A stretch of 64,000 bases of DNA, taken from the NCBI GenBank assembly GCA_964650705.1, contig CAZYUJ010000001.1, positions 62,001-126,000 of the forward strand, read 5' to 3'. Below, piece after piece: positions 34,454 through 42,120 of the stretch; positions within the stretch are counted from its first letter, which is position 1; every line of letters starts with the position of its first letter. The notes under the pieces are model-generated. The model did not search any database and was not told the origin of the DNA. It saw only the letters and a program-made list of their open reading frames with translations. Source of the DNA: Faeciplasma sp964650705 (GTDB taxonomy: Bacteria > Bacillota > Clostridia > Oscillospirales > Ruminococcaceae). The translations under genes were made by a program, and so were the position numbers.

Positions 34454-34651
34454 ATGGCAGAGAAAAAGCAAATCCCTTTGCGTCTCTCCGAAAAGCTATA
34501 TAACGCCTTGGCAGCGTGGGCTGAGGATGACTTCCGTTCGGTAAACGGTCAGATAGAATATCTTCTGACTGAATGTGTTAAGCAAAGAAAGAAAAACGGA
34601 AAATATGTTGGCGAGGAGATCGACGCACCGATCGAGCTTGATATTGAATAG
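34454..34651 (+). CDS. Small ribbon-helix-helix (Arc-type) DNA-binding protein
   Basis: The 65-residue protein has the RHH pattern: a short beta strand (K-Q-I-P-L-R-L-S), helix A (E-K-L-Y-N-A-L-A-A-W-A-E-D-D) and helix B after a turn (S-V-N-G-Q-I-E-Y-L-L-T-E-C-V-K-Q), with an acidic tail. It directly follows the SPFH gene with no gap for a promoter, so the two are co-translated. The tandem TGATATCA boxes over the operon promoter are candidate binding sites. Confidence 0.82.
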   Translation: MAEKKQIPLRLSEKLYNALAAWAEDDFRSVNGQIEYLLTECVKQRKKNGKYVGEEIDAPIELDIE

Positions 34652-34660
34652 CTGAATTTA

Positions 34661-34696
34661 ACACAGTCACCTGTTTCGGGTGGCTGTGTTTTTTAC
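34661..34696 (+). terminator. Terminator of SPFH-RHH operon
   Basis: ACACAGTCACC-TGTTTC-GGGTGGCTGTGT followed by TTTTT. It isolates this operon from the phage-like genes. The 140 bases between it and the terminase gene contain no convincing -35/-10 pair. Confidence 0.9.
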
Positions 34697-34835
34697 GCAC
34701 TAATTTCAAAAATATGTATTTAACTGTCCAAAAAAACGGACTCCACGAGCGATCTCAAAACTTTTTTCTCCGAACTTGTACGTTTGCGTGCAAATCGAGG
34801 GCGTTTTGGGCGTATAGGTGAAAGGAGTTGAACGA

Positions 34836-35339
34836 ATGAAAGAAAAGTTCACAGGCAAAAGCCTCGACAAAGAAAAGCTTATGGATTTCTGTTTGTTCTA
34901 TAAGGCGCTCGGCGATCCCGCCGAAGCCGCACGCCGAGTCGGAATAACCAAGAACCCTGAGCTTGAAGGACTAAGGCTTTTAAATTTCAAATCGGTGCGA
35001 AAAACGCTTGCAAAGCTTAGCGGCTACACTGAAACTCACGACATCGTCCGCACAGGACTGTCCCGCCTTGCGTTCGGCAGCGTTTCAGATGCTGTCAAGC
35101 TGATCTCAGAGGATATCTCGACGCTCAACGTAAAAGGTCTCGACCTCTTCAACGTATCGGAGATCAAGCGTGTAAAGGGCGGGGGAGTGGAGATCAAATT
35201 TTTCGACAGACTTGAAGCGCTTGAAAAGCTTTTGGAGCTTGAAGAAAACTTCTCGCGAACCGCCACCGCGGAAAGCTTCTTCAAAGCACTCGGCAAAAGC
35301 GCGGATTCGACCTCGGAAAACACAGGCGATGACGCATGA
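34836..35339 (+). CDS. Phage terminase small subunit-like protein
   Basis: The 167-residue protein has an N-terminal helix-turn-helix-like region (about 10-50: L-M-D-F-C-L-F-Y-K-A-L-G-D-P-A-E-A-A-R-R-V-G-I) typical of terminase small subunits that recognise packaging sites. An oligomerisation helix region follows, then a C-terminal tail. The start is the ATG at 34836, seven bases after AAAGGAG; the GTG at 34818 is too far upstream. Its stop codon overlaps the ATG of the large subunit (ATGA), so the two are translationally coupled. Confidence 0.85.
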   Translation: MKEKFTGKSLDKEKLMDFCLFYKALGDPAEAARRVGITKNPELEGLRLLNFKSVRKTLAKLSGYTETHDIVRTGLSRLAFGSVSDAVKLISEDISTLNVKGLDLFNVSEIKRVKGGGVEIKFFDRLEALEKLLELEENFSRTATAESFFKALGKSADSTSENTGDDA

Positions 35340-36583
35340 GCTTGTTCAAAACCTTTTCAAAAAAACAGCTGACGGTTTTAAACTGGTGGCAAGATCCCAA
35401 GCGCTCACGCTTTGATGCGATCATCTGCGACGGCGCTGTAAGGAGCGGAAAGACAAGCTGTATGGGGATCTCCTTTGTGGCTTGGGCGATGCAAAGCTTT
35501 GCAGGCTCTGATTTTGCCATTTGCGGAAAAACCATCACCTCGGTAAAAAGGAACCTCATCACTCCGTTGCTGAGAGATTTGAAGGATCTTGGATTTTGTG
35601 TGAGCGAAAAGGCATCCCGAAACTATTTTGATGTAACCTTTCGCCGGACGACAAACCGATTCTATATCTTCGGCGGCAAGGATGAATCGAGCGCCTCGCT
35701 CATTCAGGGCATGACGCTTGGCGGCGTGCTTTTGGATGAAGTTGTGCTCATGCCCCGCTCCTTTGTTGAGCAGGCAATAGCAAGGTGCTCCAAAGAGGGC
35801 TCGAAGCTGTGGTTTAACTGCAACCCCGACAATCCCTCACACTGGTTCTATACCGAATGGATCAAAAAAGCTGAACTTAAAAACGCTCTTTACATTCACT
35901 TTGAAATGAGCGACAACCCCTCCCTTTCGAAAAGGGTGCTAAAGCGATATGAGTCGCTGTACAGCGGTGCGTTCTATGAGCGCTATGTTTTGGGCAGGTG
36001 GACGGCGGTCAGCGGCGTGGTATATCCGATGTTCTCGCCCGATGTCCATGTTGTTAAAACAGCGCCCGAGTGCGATCGCTTCGCCGTAAGCTGTGACTAT
36101 GGCACTGTCAATCCTGCCTCCTTCGGCCTGTGGGGAGAGCATGACGGCGTGTGGTATCGCTTGAGCGAATATTATTATTCCTCAAAGACCGAGGGACAGA
36201 TGCGAACTGATGAAGAGCACTATCAGGCGCTTGAAGCCCTTTGCGAGGGGAAAAAGATCGAAGCTGTCGTTTGCGATCCGTCAGCGGCAAGCTTCATCGA
36301 ATGTATCCGTCGGCACGGTAGATTCAAGGTTTTGCCTGCCAAAAACGATGTCATCAGCGGAATTCGCCGTGTCAGCGATGCTCTGCGATCAGTCAGGATC
36401 ATGTTCACGCCCGAATGTAAGGATTCGATCAGAGAGTTTTCCTTGTATCGCTGGGACGAACGAAGCGGAAATGACAGCGTTGTGAAAGAAAATGACCACG
36501 CGATGGATGACATTCGATATTTTGTAAGCGAGTTTATCGGCCGCGAAGAGGACGAATGCTTCTTTACGTCGGTATCCCGCTAA
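35336..36583 (+). CDS. Phage terminase large subunit (PBSX-type)
   Basis: DNA-packaging ATPase and nuclease, 415 residues and complete. The ATPase domain has a Walker A-like C-D-G-A-V-R-S-G-K-T (about 31-40) and Walker B G-V-L-L-D-E (D134, E135). The RNase H-like nuclease domain keeps three acidic metal ligands: D254 (V-S-C-D-Y-G-T), D314 (V-V-C-D-P-S-A) and D391/D392 (H-A-M-D-D-I-R-Y-F). Retention of every catalytic residue argues for selection on function rather than decay. It is coupled to the small subunit by ATGA overlap. Confidence 0.95.
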   Translation: MSLFKTFSKKQLTVLNWWQDPKRSRFDAIICDGAVRSGKTSCMGISFVAWAMQSFAGSDFAICGKTITSVKRNLITPLLRDLKDLGFCVSEKASRNYFDVTFRRTTNRFYIFGGKDESSASLIQGMTLGGVLLDEVVLMPRSFVEQAIARCSKEGSKLWFNCNPDNPSHWFYTEWIKKAELKNALYIHFEMSDNPSLSKRVLKRYESLYSGAFYERYVLGRWTAVSGVVYPMFSPDVHVVKTAPECDRFAVSCDYGTVNPASFGLWGEHDGVWYRLSEYYYSSKTEGQMRTDEEHYQALEALCEGKKIEAVVCDPSAASFIECIRRHGRFKVLPAKNDVISGIRRVSDALRSVRIMFTPECKDSIREFSLYRWDERSGNDSVVKENDHAMDDIRYFVSEFIGREEDECFFTSVSR

Positions 36584-36604
36584 AATCAGAAAGGATGTGA
36601 AACA

Positions 36605-37768
36605 TTGGCATTACTTAGCTTCAGAAAAAATCAGCCTTCGCCCGAAATGGGAACAGTAAGCCCTGCCCGTGTCGGCGACAAGGAGCTTTTCAAGCTCTCA
36701 GGCATCCCGGAAAGCTGTGAGCGAGAGCTGTATTCAAAGCTCAGAGAGCAGGTCCCGATCATCGACGCCTGCATCGGAAAGATAATCCGTCTTGCAGGCG
36801 GCTTTAAGCCCATAGCTCATGATGAACGCTTCCAACCGATACTTGACGATTTCGCACATAGCGTACGCATCGGTTCGAGCGGTCAGTCGCTCCAGACTCT
36901 TGCGGATATCTGTCTTGACTCAATGCTGACCTATGGCTGTGCATTGGGCGAAATGGTGTATGACGTTGACGGAAGAGGCATTTGCGGAGTTTATATGGCT
37001 CCCGTTAAGAACGTCGATATCAAAGAGGGGAAAAAGCTCTTTGAGCGTGAGTATTTCGTCGGCAGAGGCACAGACGCCGTGAAGATCAAACACACCGAAG
37101 ATCTCATTTTCTCGGCGCTCAACCCTTCTCCCGATAACCCTTGCGGTGTCTCGGTGCTCAAGGGTCTTCCCGGCCTCAGCGCAATTCTTTTGAGGATCTA
37201 TGAATCAATAGGCCAGAACTTCGACCGTGTGGGGAACGTGCGCTATGCCGTGACCTATAAGCCTTCTGGCGACGGCGCAGACAAAGCATTTGCCCGTGAA
37301 CGTGCAATGCAGATAGCAAAGGAATGGAGCGCAGGCATGAGCGCCGCCAAAAACGGCGAGATCAGAGACTTTGTCGCTGTGGGCGATGTCGGCATCAAGG
37401 TTATCGGCGCCGACAACCAGATCATCGACACCGAGATACCCGTTAAGCAGATATTGGAACAGCTTGTGTCAAAGCTTGGCATTCCGCCTTTTCTTTTGGG
37501 GCTTAACTGGTCGACAAGCGAAAGAATGTCGAGCCAACAGACCGATATCTTAACAAGCGAGCTTGAATATTACCGCCGTCTGCTCACCCCGATAATCGAA
37601 AAGATATGTACCACTCACTTAAGACTTTGCGGCTGTGCCGAGGGAGTCAGTATCGAGTGGGACAATATCAATCTACAGGACGAAGAGGCGCTTGCATCGG
37701 CACGCCTTAACAATGCAAAAGCCAAAGCCATCGAGCTTGAAAACGCTCGCTTGGAAAACATCGCATAA
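36605..37768 (+). CDS. Phage portal protein
   Basis: Portal ring subunit that forms the DNA-translocation channel, 387 residues. It has the typical central portal motif with Q-L-V-S-K-L-G-I-P-P-F-L-L-G-L-N-W, a wing/stem region and the C-terminal S-Q-Q-T-D-I-L-T-S-E-L-E-Y-Y-R-R-L-L-T-P-I pattern common to this family. The start codon is TTG at 36605, after AAGGATGTG. It follows the large terminase by 21 bases. Shorter than many portals, but no frameshift or gap is visible. Confidence 0.92.
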   Translation: MALLSFRKNQPSPEMGTVSPARVGDKELFKLSGIPESCERELYSKLREQVPIIDACIGKIIRLAGGFKPIAHDERFQPILDDFAHSVRIGSSGQSLQTLADICLDSMLTYGCALGEMVYDVDGRGICGVYMAPVKNVDIKEGKKLFEREYFVGRGTDAVKIKHTEDLIFSALNPSPDNPCGVSVLKGLPGLSAILLRIYESIGQNFDRVGNVRYAVTYKPSGDGADKAFARERAMQIAKEWSAGMSAAKNGEIRDFVAVGDVGIKVIGADNQIIDTEIPVKQILEQLVSKLGIPPFLLGLNWSTSERMSSQQTDILTSELEYYRRLLTPIIEKICTTHLRLCGCAEGVSIEWDNINLQDEEALASARLNNAKAKAIELENARLENIA

Positions 37769-37785
37769 GAAAAGGAGGTTTAATC

Positions 37786-38637
37786 TTGGCAATCAAAATT
37801 AACAGTGAGATCTTGGAAAAGATCAATAAATTCACGACCCGTGAGCTGCAAGAGGACGAGGTCTATTGCTTCAACGTCGTCTTGTGCGACAATGACGTTG
37901 ACAGAGATTGTGAAAAGTTCTCCCGTGAGGCACTTTTGAAGCTTTCGGAGCTTTACGTCGGCAAGACCGGCATATTCAATCACGACCCAAAGGGCGAGAA
38001 TCAGACAGCGAGGATCTTCGATGCTTGCGTTATTGATGACGTGACTAAAAAGACCGCTGACGGCGAGACCTATTCCTATCTTGCCGCAAAGGCTTATATG
38101 GTCAAGACCGAAAAGAACGCCGATCTTATCAAAGAGATCGAAGGCGGCATCAAGAAAGAGGTTTCTGTCGGATGCTCGGTTTCAAAAAGAACCTGCTCTG
38201 TTTGCTCAAAGGACTTGACGGCGAGTGCGTGCGCTCACAAAAAGGGTAAGAGCTATAACGGCAAAAGGTGCTATCACGTTTTGAATGATCCCACCGATGC
38301 TTATGAGTGGTCGTTTGTTGCAGTTCCTGCACAGAGAAACGCGGGCGTTACAAAGCGTTACACAGAAAACGGTATCGAGAAATCATATGATACCGAATCT
38401 GCAATTTTACAGGAGCTTTCGGATGACCTCAAAAAGGATATCCTGCGCCTGAGCTTTTTGCAGGGCGACAGCATCCCTGTCAGCGTGACAAAGGCGGCTA
38501 TCGAACGAATGGACGTGTCAGAGCTTTTGCAGCTTAAGAAATCGCTTTGCTCCGAGGCGCTCAAGCCGTCATCTTGCGAGCTTGAAGCGGCAATGAGCAA
38601 GCCTGCACCTATAAAAAATCAGAGCTTCAAGCTTTAA
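37786..38637 (+). CDS. Putative prohead protease / capsid maturation protein
   Basis: The 283-residue protein starts with TTG at 37786 behind AAGGAGGTTTAATC. Its first part looks like a herpes/HK97-type maturation protease: V-V-L-C-D-N-D-V-D-R-D, then F-N-H-D (candidate catalytic His) and V-S-V-G-C-S (candidate catalytic Ser), in the usual order. It carries an insertion with C-S-V-C and, further on, C-A-H-K-K-G and C-Y-H, possibly a metal-binding knuckle. The C-terminal 80 residues are helical and could be a scaffold-like tail. Position between portal and capsid supports the assignment; the catalytic residues are proposed, not proven. Confidence 0.72.
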   Translation: MAIKINSEILEKINKFTTRELQEDEVYCFNVVLCDNDVDRDCEKFSREALLKLSELYVGKTGIFNHDPKGENQTARIFDACVIDDVTKKTADGETYSYLAAKAYMVKTEKNADLIKEIEGGIKKEVSVGCSVSKRTCSVCSKDLTASACAHKKGKSYNGKRCYHVLNDPTDAYEWSFVAVPAQRNAGVTKRYTENGIEKSYDTESAILQELSDDLKKDILRLSFLQGDSIPVSVTKAAIERMDVSELLQLKKSLCSEALKPSSCELEAAMSKPAPIKNQSFKL

Positions 38638-38640
38638 TTC

Positions 38641-38784
38641 GGCGACCAAGCGTTTGCGTACGGCACCGCCGTTTTTGCGCGGGCTTCGCCCACGCAAACG
38701 CCCCGCCCGCCGCGGCGGGCGGGGGAGCCCGGCCGAGCCGCCGGCTCGGCTGGGCAGGCGGCGCCCCCAAACGCGGCGACGCGC
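38641..38784. repeat. GC-rich hairpin element D (upstream of capsid gene)
   Basis: Hairpins GCGCGGGCTTCGCCC, CCCGCCCGCCGCGGCGGGCGGG and CCGAGCCGCCGGCTCGG in a row. It lies inside the phage-like operon between the protease and the capsid gene. An Arg/Pro-rich open frame through it (38654-38863) is a composition artefact. Confidence 0.7.
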
Positions 38785-38819
38785 AAAATCAAACTATATT
38801 TTTTATCAAAGAAAGGACA

Positions 38820-39794
38820 ATGAAAATGTACGACAATATTACTTTAGAAAAGGGACTCTATAACATCAGCGGCAAGACCTTTACTCAGGCGCTTGCTGAA
38901 CTTGACAACGACGAAAACTATATCGGCACCGAGCTTGAAGGCTTGGATGCTTATGAAAGACAGCTCAAGCGCTTTAACATCAAGGTGAGCGGCGCAAACT
39001 CGGACAGAGTTGAAAAGTTCTTCAAAACCACTCAGTCTGCTGTTTTGTTCCCCGAATTTGTAAGACGCCTTATCAAGCAGGGCATGGACGAGGCTTCCGT
39101 TTTGCCTCATGTAGTTGCAGCAACTACCTATGCTGACGGCGTTGATTACAGAGGCTTGTCTATCGTTAAGACAGGCGAGGACACAGAAATTGCCTTGGGC
39201 ACCGAATTCCCGTCCACAACCGTTAACTATGCAGATGCAACCGTTGCGATCGCAAAGTATGGCAGACAGATCGAAACTGCATATGAAGTTATCCGCAAGC
39301 AGAGACTTGATCTCTTCGCAGTAGTTCTCAAGAGCATCGGCGCTCAGATCTCAAGAGCTATCAACAACAAGGCGGTAGAAGTTTTGGCGGAAAACGCAAC
39401 CGAAGTTGCAATTTCGGGCGATGAGCTTACATATTCCGACCTCGCTTCCTTCTGGGCATCCTTGAACGAATACAACATGACTGCAATGCTCGTATCTCCT
39501 GCTGTTATGGCAAAGATCTTGGCATTTGACGAAATGAAGTATTGCATCGGTGATTACATGACCGGCGGTACTGTAAAGACTCCTTACGGTGTGACATTGG
39601 TCAAGTGTGCAGGTATGGCAGACGACATGGCAATCGGTCTTGACGGCGGCTGTGCTCTTGAAATGGTCTTGGGCTCTGACATCGTCGTTGACAACGACAA
39701 GCTCATCTCCACTCAGATCGACTGCATCGCTTTCAGCATCAGCGTTGGCTTTGCAAAGGTATATACCGACGCTGTTAAGGTTCTTTCTATCTAA
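38820..39794 (+). CDS. Phage major capsid protein (HK97-fold type)
   Basis: The 324-residue protein matches the HK97-like capsid layout by position and features: a short N-terminal helical region, F-P-E-F-V-R-R-L-I-K-Q-G, a beta-rich P-domain with D-T-E-I-A-L-G-T-E-F-P, a long spine helix (Q-R-L-D-L-F-A-V-V-L-K-S-I-G-A-Q-I), and a C-terminal A-domain ending K-V-Y-T-D-A-V-K-V-L. It is bracketed by GC-rich elements D and E, which could set its mRNA level apart from that of the rest of the operon. The ATG at 38826 is better spaced from AAAGG than the ATG at 38820; I cannot decide between them. Confidence 0.88.
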   Translation: MKMYDNITLEKGLYNISGKTFTQALAELDNDENYIGTELEGLDAYERQLKRFNIKVSGANSDRVEKFFKTTQSAVLFPEFVRRLIKQGMDEASVLPHVVAATTYADGVDYRGLSIVKTGEDTEIALGTEFPSTTVNYADATVAIAKYGRQIETAYEVIRKQRLDLFAVVLKSIGAQISRAINNKAVEVLAENATEVAISGDELTYSDLASFWASLNEYNMTAMLVSPAVMAKILAFDEMKYCIGDYMTGGTVKTPYGVTLVKCAGMADDMAIGLDGGCALEMVLGSDIVVDNDKLISTQIDCIAFSISVGFAKVYTDAVKVLSI

Positions 39795-39807
39795 TTCCTT
39801 TTAACAT

Positions 39808-39971
39808 CCGAGCGTGTGCTTCGGCGCCACGCGGCTGACGCCGCACTTGCGCCGAAGTCGGGCGAAGCCCGCGCGCCTTCGGCGCGCTTACCTGAGGGCG
39901 CGCTCTGCGCGCCCTCAGGTGCCCGCGACACAGTCGCGGGCAGGGCTTCGCCCTGCATCACCGCACGCACC
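39808..39971. repeat. GC-rich hairpin element E (downstream of capsid gene)
   Basis: Contains GCGCGCCTTCGGCGCGC, CCTGAGGGCGCGCTCTGCGCGCCCTCAGG (a long hairpin at about 39891-39919), CCCGCGACACAGTCGCGGG and CAGGGCTTCGCCCTG. It lies between the capsid and connector genes. Confidence 0.7.
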
Positions 39972-39998
39972 TAACCATAATAAAAAGGAGGACACAAA

Positions 39999-40376
39999 AT
40001 GAAACTCAACCTTAATTCCATAACTGATGCGTTCAAAACGCTTTCTGCTTTGACCGACGAAGAGACAGATCGCTATATGGGGATCTTGCAATCTGCGAAG
40101 GGCTATTTCGAGCGCCTTATTTTGCGAGATTTTGAAAATGATGAAGAACGGACTCTGTGCGAATTCGCGTGTGCCGCCAAGGCATATTACGACTATATCG
40201 TGTTTATGGCAGCAACCTCAAAGACTTATTCCACACAAACAGGCTCGGTCTTTGCACGTGTCGGAGATAATGAATCTGTCAAAAATGCCGAGACTCTGAT
40301 GTATAACTCTCTTGCGGCTCTGCCCTTGGGACTTGTACGAGATAACGGATTTATGTTTGAAAGAGCTAACGGGTGA
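39999..40376 (+). CDS. Head-tail connector-like protein
   Basis: The 125-residue, all-helical protein follows the capsid gene, the usual place of a gp6/gp15-type connector that docks under the portal. Visible are a helical core with E-C-E-F/A-type packing (L-C-E-F-A-C-A-A-K-A-Y-Y-D-Y) and no membrane segment. It starts at an ATG after AAAAGGAGGACACAAA. Its last codons overlap the GTG start of the next gene by four bases. Assignment rests mostly on position and size. Confidence 0.65.
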   Translation: MKLNLNSITDAFKTLSALTDEETDRYMGILQSAKGYFERLILRDFENDEERTLCEFACAAKAYYDYIVFMAATSKTYSTQTGSVFARVGDNESVKNAETLMYNSLAALPLGLVRDNGFMFERANG

Positions 40377-41119
40377 AGCGAATGTTTGAAGAAAAGCTTG
40401 ATCTGATCAAATCACTCATCTCACATGCGTGCAAAACTCTTGACAGCTTTGATGATATCAATATGCCCGAGCACCTCAACGAGCCGCTTTGCTTTGTTTC
40501 CGTGAAAAGCTATAAATCAGGCGATATGCTGCTCGGCTCGTCTTCGGACAGATATTATGATGCAAGGGCAAAGATCGTTATAGACGTTTTGGGCGCTCGA
40601 AACATGAGCGCGAAGGAGCTCTCCGAGATCGTCGATCAAAATGTTCTTTCGGCTGTCGGAATGCTCGGCTTCTCTGTATATTCCTTGGAACGCAAGCCTT
40701 GTGAGTTCTCAAAGCTTCATTTCCGTCATGTCATCTCGCTGGAATTCGAGATCGACGCCGCTATACCTGCCTCTGTCGCAGACGGAATTACGGTCACCGT
40801 TGACGGCGAGGACACCACGTGCTTCAGCTCATATGATATCGATCTCGGTGTCAGAACTTCGGTAGCCCCTCTTTCAAACGGAAGCATGCTGTCAAGCATC
40901 GTTTGCCCCGAACCGATAAAGATAAGGCTTTTTGCGAAGCTGTCTTCATCGGACGCAAGTTCGATCATTACGAAATTCAAGGGATATCTCGGAGCAACAC
41001 ACAAGCTGACTGTCGGTGACACGACGTATCAGCAGATGGCGCTCGTGGGTCTGAAAACGAAGATGCAAAGTGTGACCGTCATAGAATTGACCGCCGAGTT
41101 TTCGGAGGTGAACGAATAG
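40373..41119 (+). CDS. Phage tail-completion-like protein, probably two domains
   Basis: The 248-residue protein starts with GTG at 40373 (an ATG at 40382 is possible). Residues 1-135 resemble a tail terminator/completion protein in size and pattern (V-S-V-K-S-Y-K-S-G-D, D-A-R-A-K-I-V-I-D-V, H-F-R-H-V-I-S-L-E-F). Residues 140-248 form a second, beta-rich part (I-T-V-T-V-D-G-E-D and later I-I-T-K-F-K-G-Y-L-G) which I do not recognise but which looks like a small tail-adaptor fold. The combination in one chain is unusual. Its stop overlaps the next start by one base. Confidence 0.55.
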   Translation: MKRMFEEKLDLIKSLISHACKTLDSFDDINMPEHLNEPLCFVSVKSYKSGDMLLGSSSDRYYDARAKIVIDVLGARNMSAKELSEIVDQNVLSAVGMLGFSVYSLERKPCEFSKLHFRHVISLEFEIDAAIPASVADGITVTVDGEDTTCFSSYDIDLGVRTSVAPLSNGSMLSSIVCPEPIKIRLFAKLSSSDASSIITKFKGYLGATHKLTVGDTTYQQMALVGLKTKMQSVTVIELTAEFSEVNE

Positions 41120-42057
41120 TGGCAACTGAAGCGACACTGATCGTCCAAACAGCCGACACCGCCATCGTTTTAAGCGACTGCATCAGCCTGAGATTTGAAA
41201 AAGAAAGATACTCGTGCTGTACAAAGCTTTCGGGGAAATGGTCTTGTGAGGATTACAGCTTTGAAGATACGGTCAATATAATGCTTATCCTGAGCGGCTC
41301 CGTCGTCCATTTCGGCCCGCCCTCTAAGGGCTGTGAAGTCATATTCGAAAACGGAAGGCGTATTTTGAAGGTCAATTCAAAGGGCTATACTCAAGCCTTG
41401 GCGCTCAACCAGCCGACTCCGGGGCTGCTGACAAATATCGACCTTCCGACACTTGCGGCCTCGGCAATATCATGTCCGAACGTCAACTATCAGACAAACA
41501 CGCCGATAGTGAGCTATATCAACTATTACGACGGAACCGACATCTGGGATGCTATCGTTTGTTATGGCATCCGTGCCGCGGGAACCTATCCCTATATTCG
41601 TGGATATAATACAGTCAACATATCCACGCCGTCGGACATCGGCGTCGTTAACGTTCATCCGAGAAATCTCATCTCTTTCGGATCTGGCTATGACTATACG
41701 AACGTGATATCCGAGATCCATGAGGCTGATATCGACGGCACGTCGGGAGCGTACAGCGTTGTAAACACAACCGCTATAACCAAAAATATCATCCGAAAAA
41801 AAGAGATCCCGTTTGATTATGAATGGATAATGGATCCCATTCTCGGCTTGCAGACAAGGCTCAACTACTCCATGCGTGCAATGAACTATGACAAAATAAA
41901 GTTTGTCGGCTTCCCCGGGGGAGATATAATGGACTATATCGCTATCAACTATACCGCTATGCAGCCTTATATCGGCACGATATCCCGCCTTATCGTCGAG
42001 ATATCTGATGGGAAAACCGTCACAACGGCATATTGCTATCACGACGCATACTGCTAA
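41119..42057 (+). CDS. Baseplate hub-like phage protein
   Basis: The 312-residue protein begins with GTG at 41119, eight bases after GGAGG. Its middle part reads like gp27/XkdQ-type hub proteins: Y-Y-D-G-T-D-I-W-D-A-I-V, then A-A-G-T-Y-P-Y-I-R-G-Y-N-T-V, with the beta-barrel pattern expected of tail hubs. It is the last gene of the operon and is followed by a terminator. No tape-measure, tube or spike gene separates it from the head genes, as there would be in a complete phage. Hub identity is a moderate-confidence motif call. Confidence 0.55.
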   Translation: MATEATLIVQTADTAIVLSDCISLRFEKERYSCCTKLSGKWSCEDYSFEDTVNIMLILSGSVVHFGPPSKGCEVIFENGRRILKVNSKGYTQALALNQPTPGLLTNIDLPTLAASAISCPNVNYQTNTPIVSYINYYDGTDIWDAIVCYGIRAAGTYPYIRGYNTVNISTPSDIGVVNVHPRNLISFGSGYDYTNVISEIHEADIDGTSGAYSVVNTTAITKNIIRKKEIPFDYEWIMDPILGLQTRLNYSMRAMNYDKIKFVGFPGGDIMDYIAINYTAMQPYIGTISRLIVEISDGKTVTTAYCYHDAYC

Positions 42058-42060
42058 AAA

Positions 42061-42095
42061 ATAAGAGATCGGTAACTTCCGATCTCTTATTTTTA
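42061..42095. terminator. Bidirectional terminator between hub-like gene and ABC transporter
   Basis: ATAAGAGATCGG-TAACTT-CCGATCTCTTAT with T runs on both strands, between two convergent genes. Confidence 0.92.
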
Positions 42096-42120
42096 TATAA
42101 ATACAACTACAAAACAGCTA

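Larger units (their letters stand above)
34836..42057 (+). mobile_element. Compact phage-like head/packaging operon, probably domesticated
   Basis: Eight same-strand genes in the canonical head-module order: small terminase, large terminase, portal, protease, major capsid, connector, tail-completion-like and hub-like. Four junctions are translationally coupled or very short. Terminators close the block on both sides (34661-34696 and 42061-42095). No integrase, excisionase, repressor, replication, tape-measure, tube, sheath, fibre, holin or lysin gene is present, and I see no attachment-site repeat at the ends. All frames are open, and codon use and GC look like the host. Confidence 0.7.

Noticed and set aside
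38654..38863. Arg/Pro-rich 69-residue frame in element D
   Set aside because: Composition artefact of the GC-rich hairpin block; no ribosome binding site and it overlaps the capsid start.
34661..42095. Complete, inducible prophage
   Set aside because: Integrase, repressor, replication, tail and lysis genes are all missing, and no flanking attachment-site repeat is visible.
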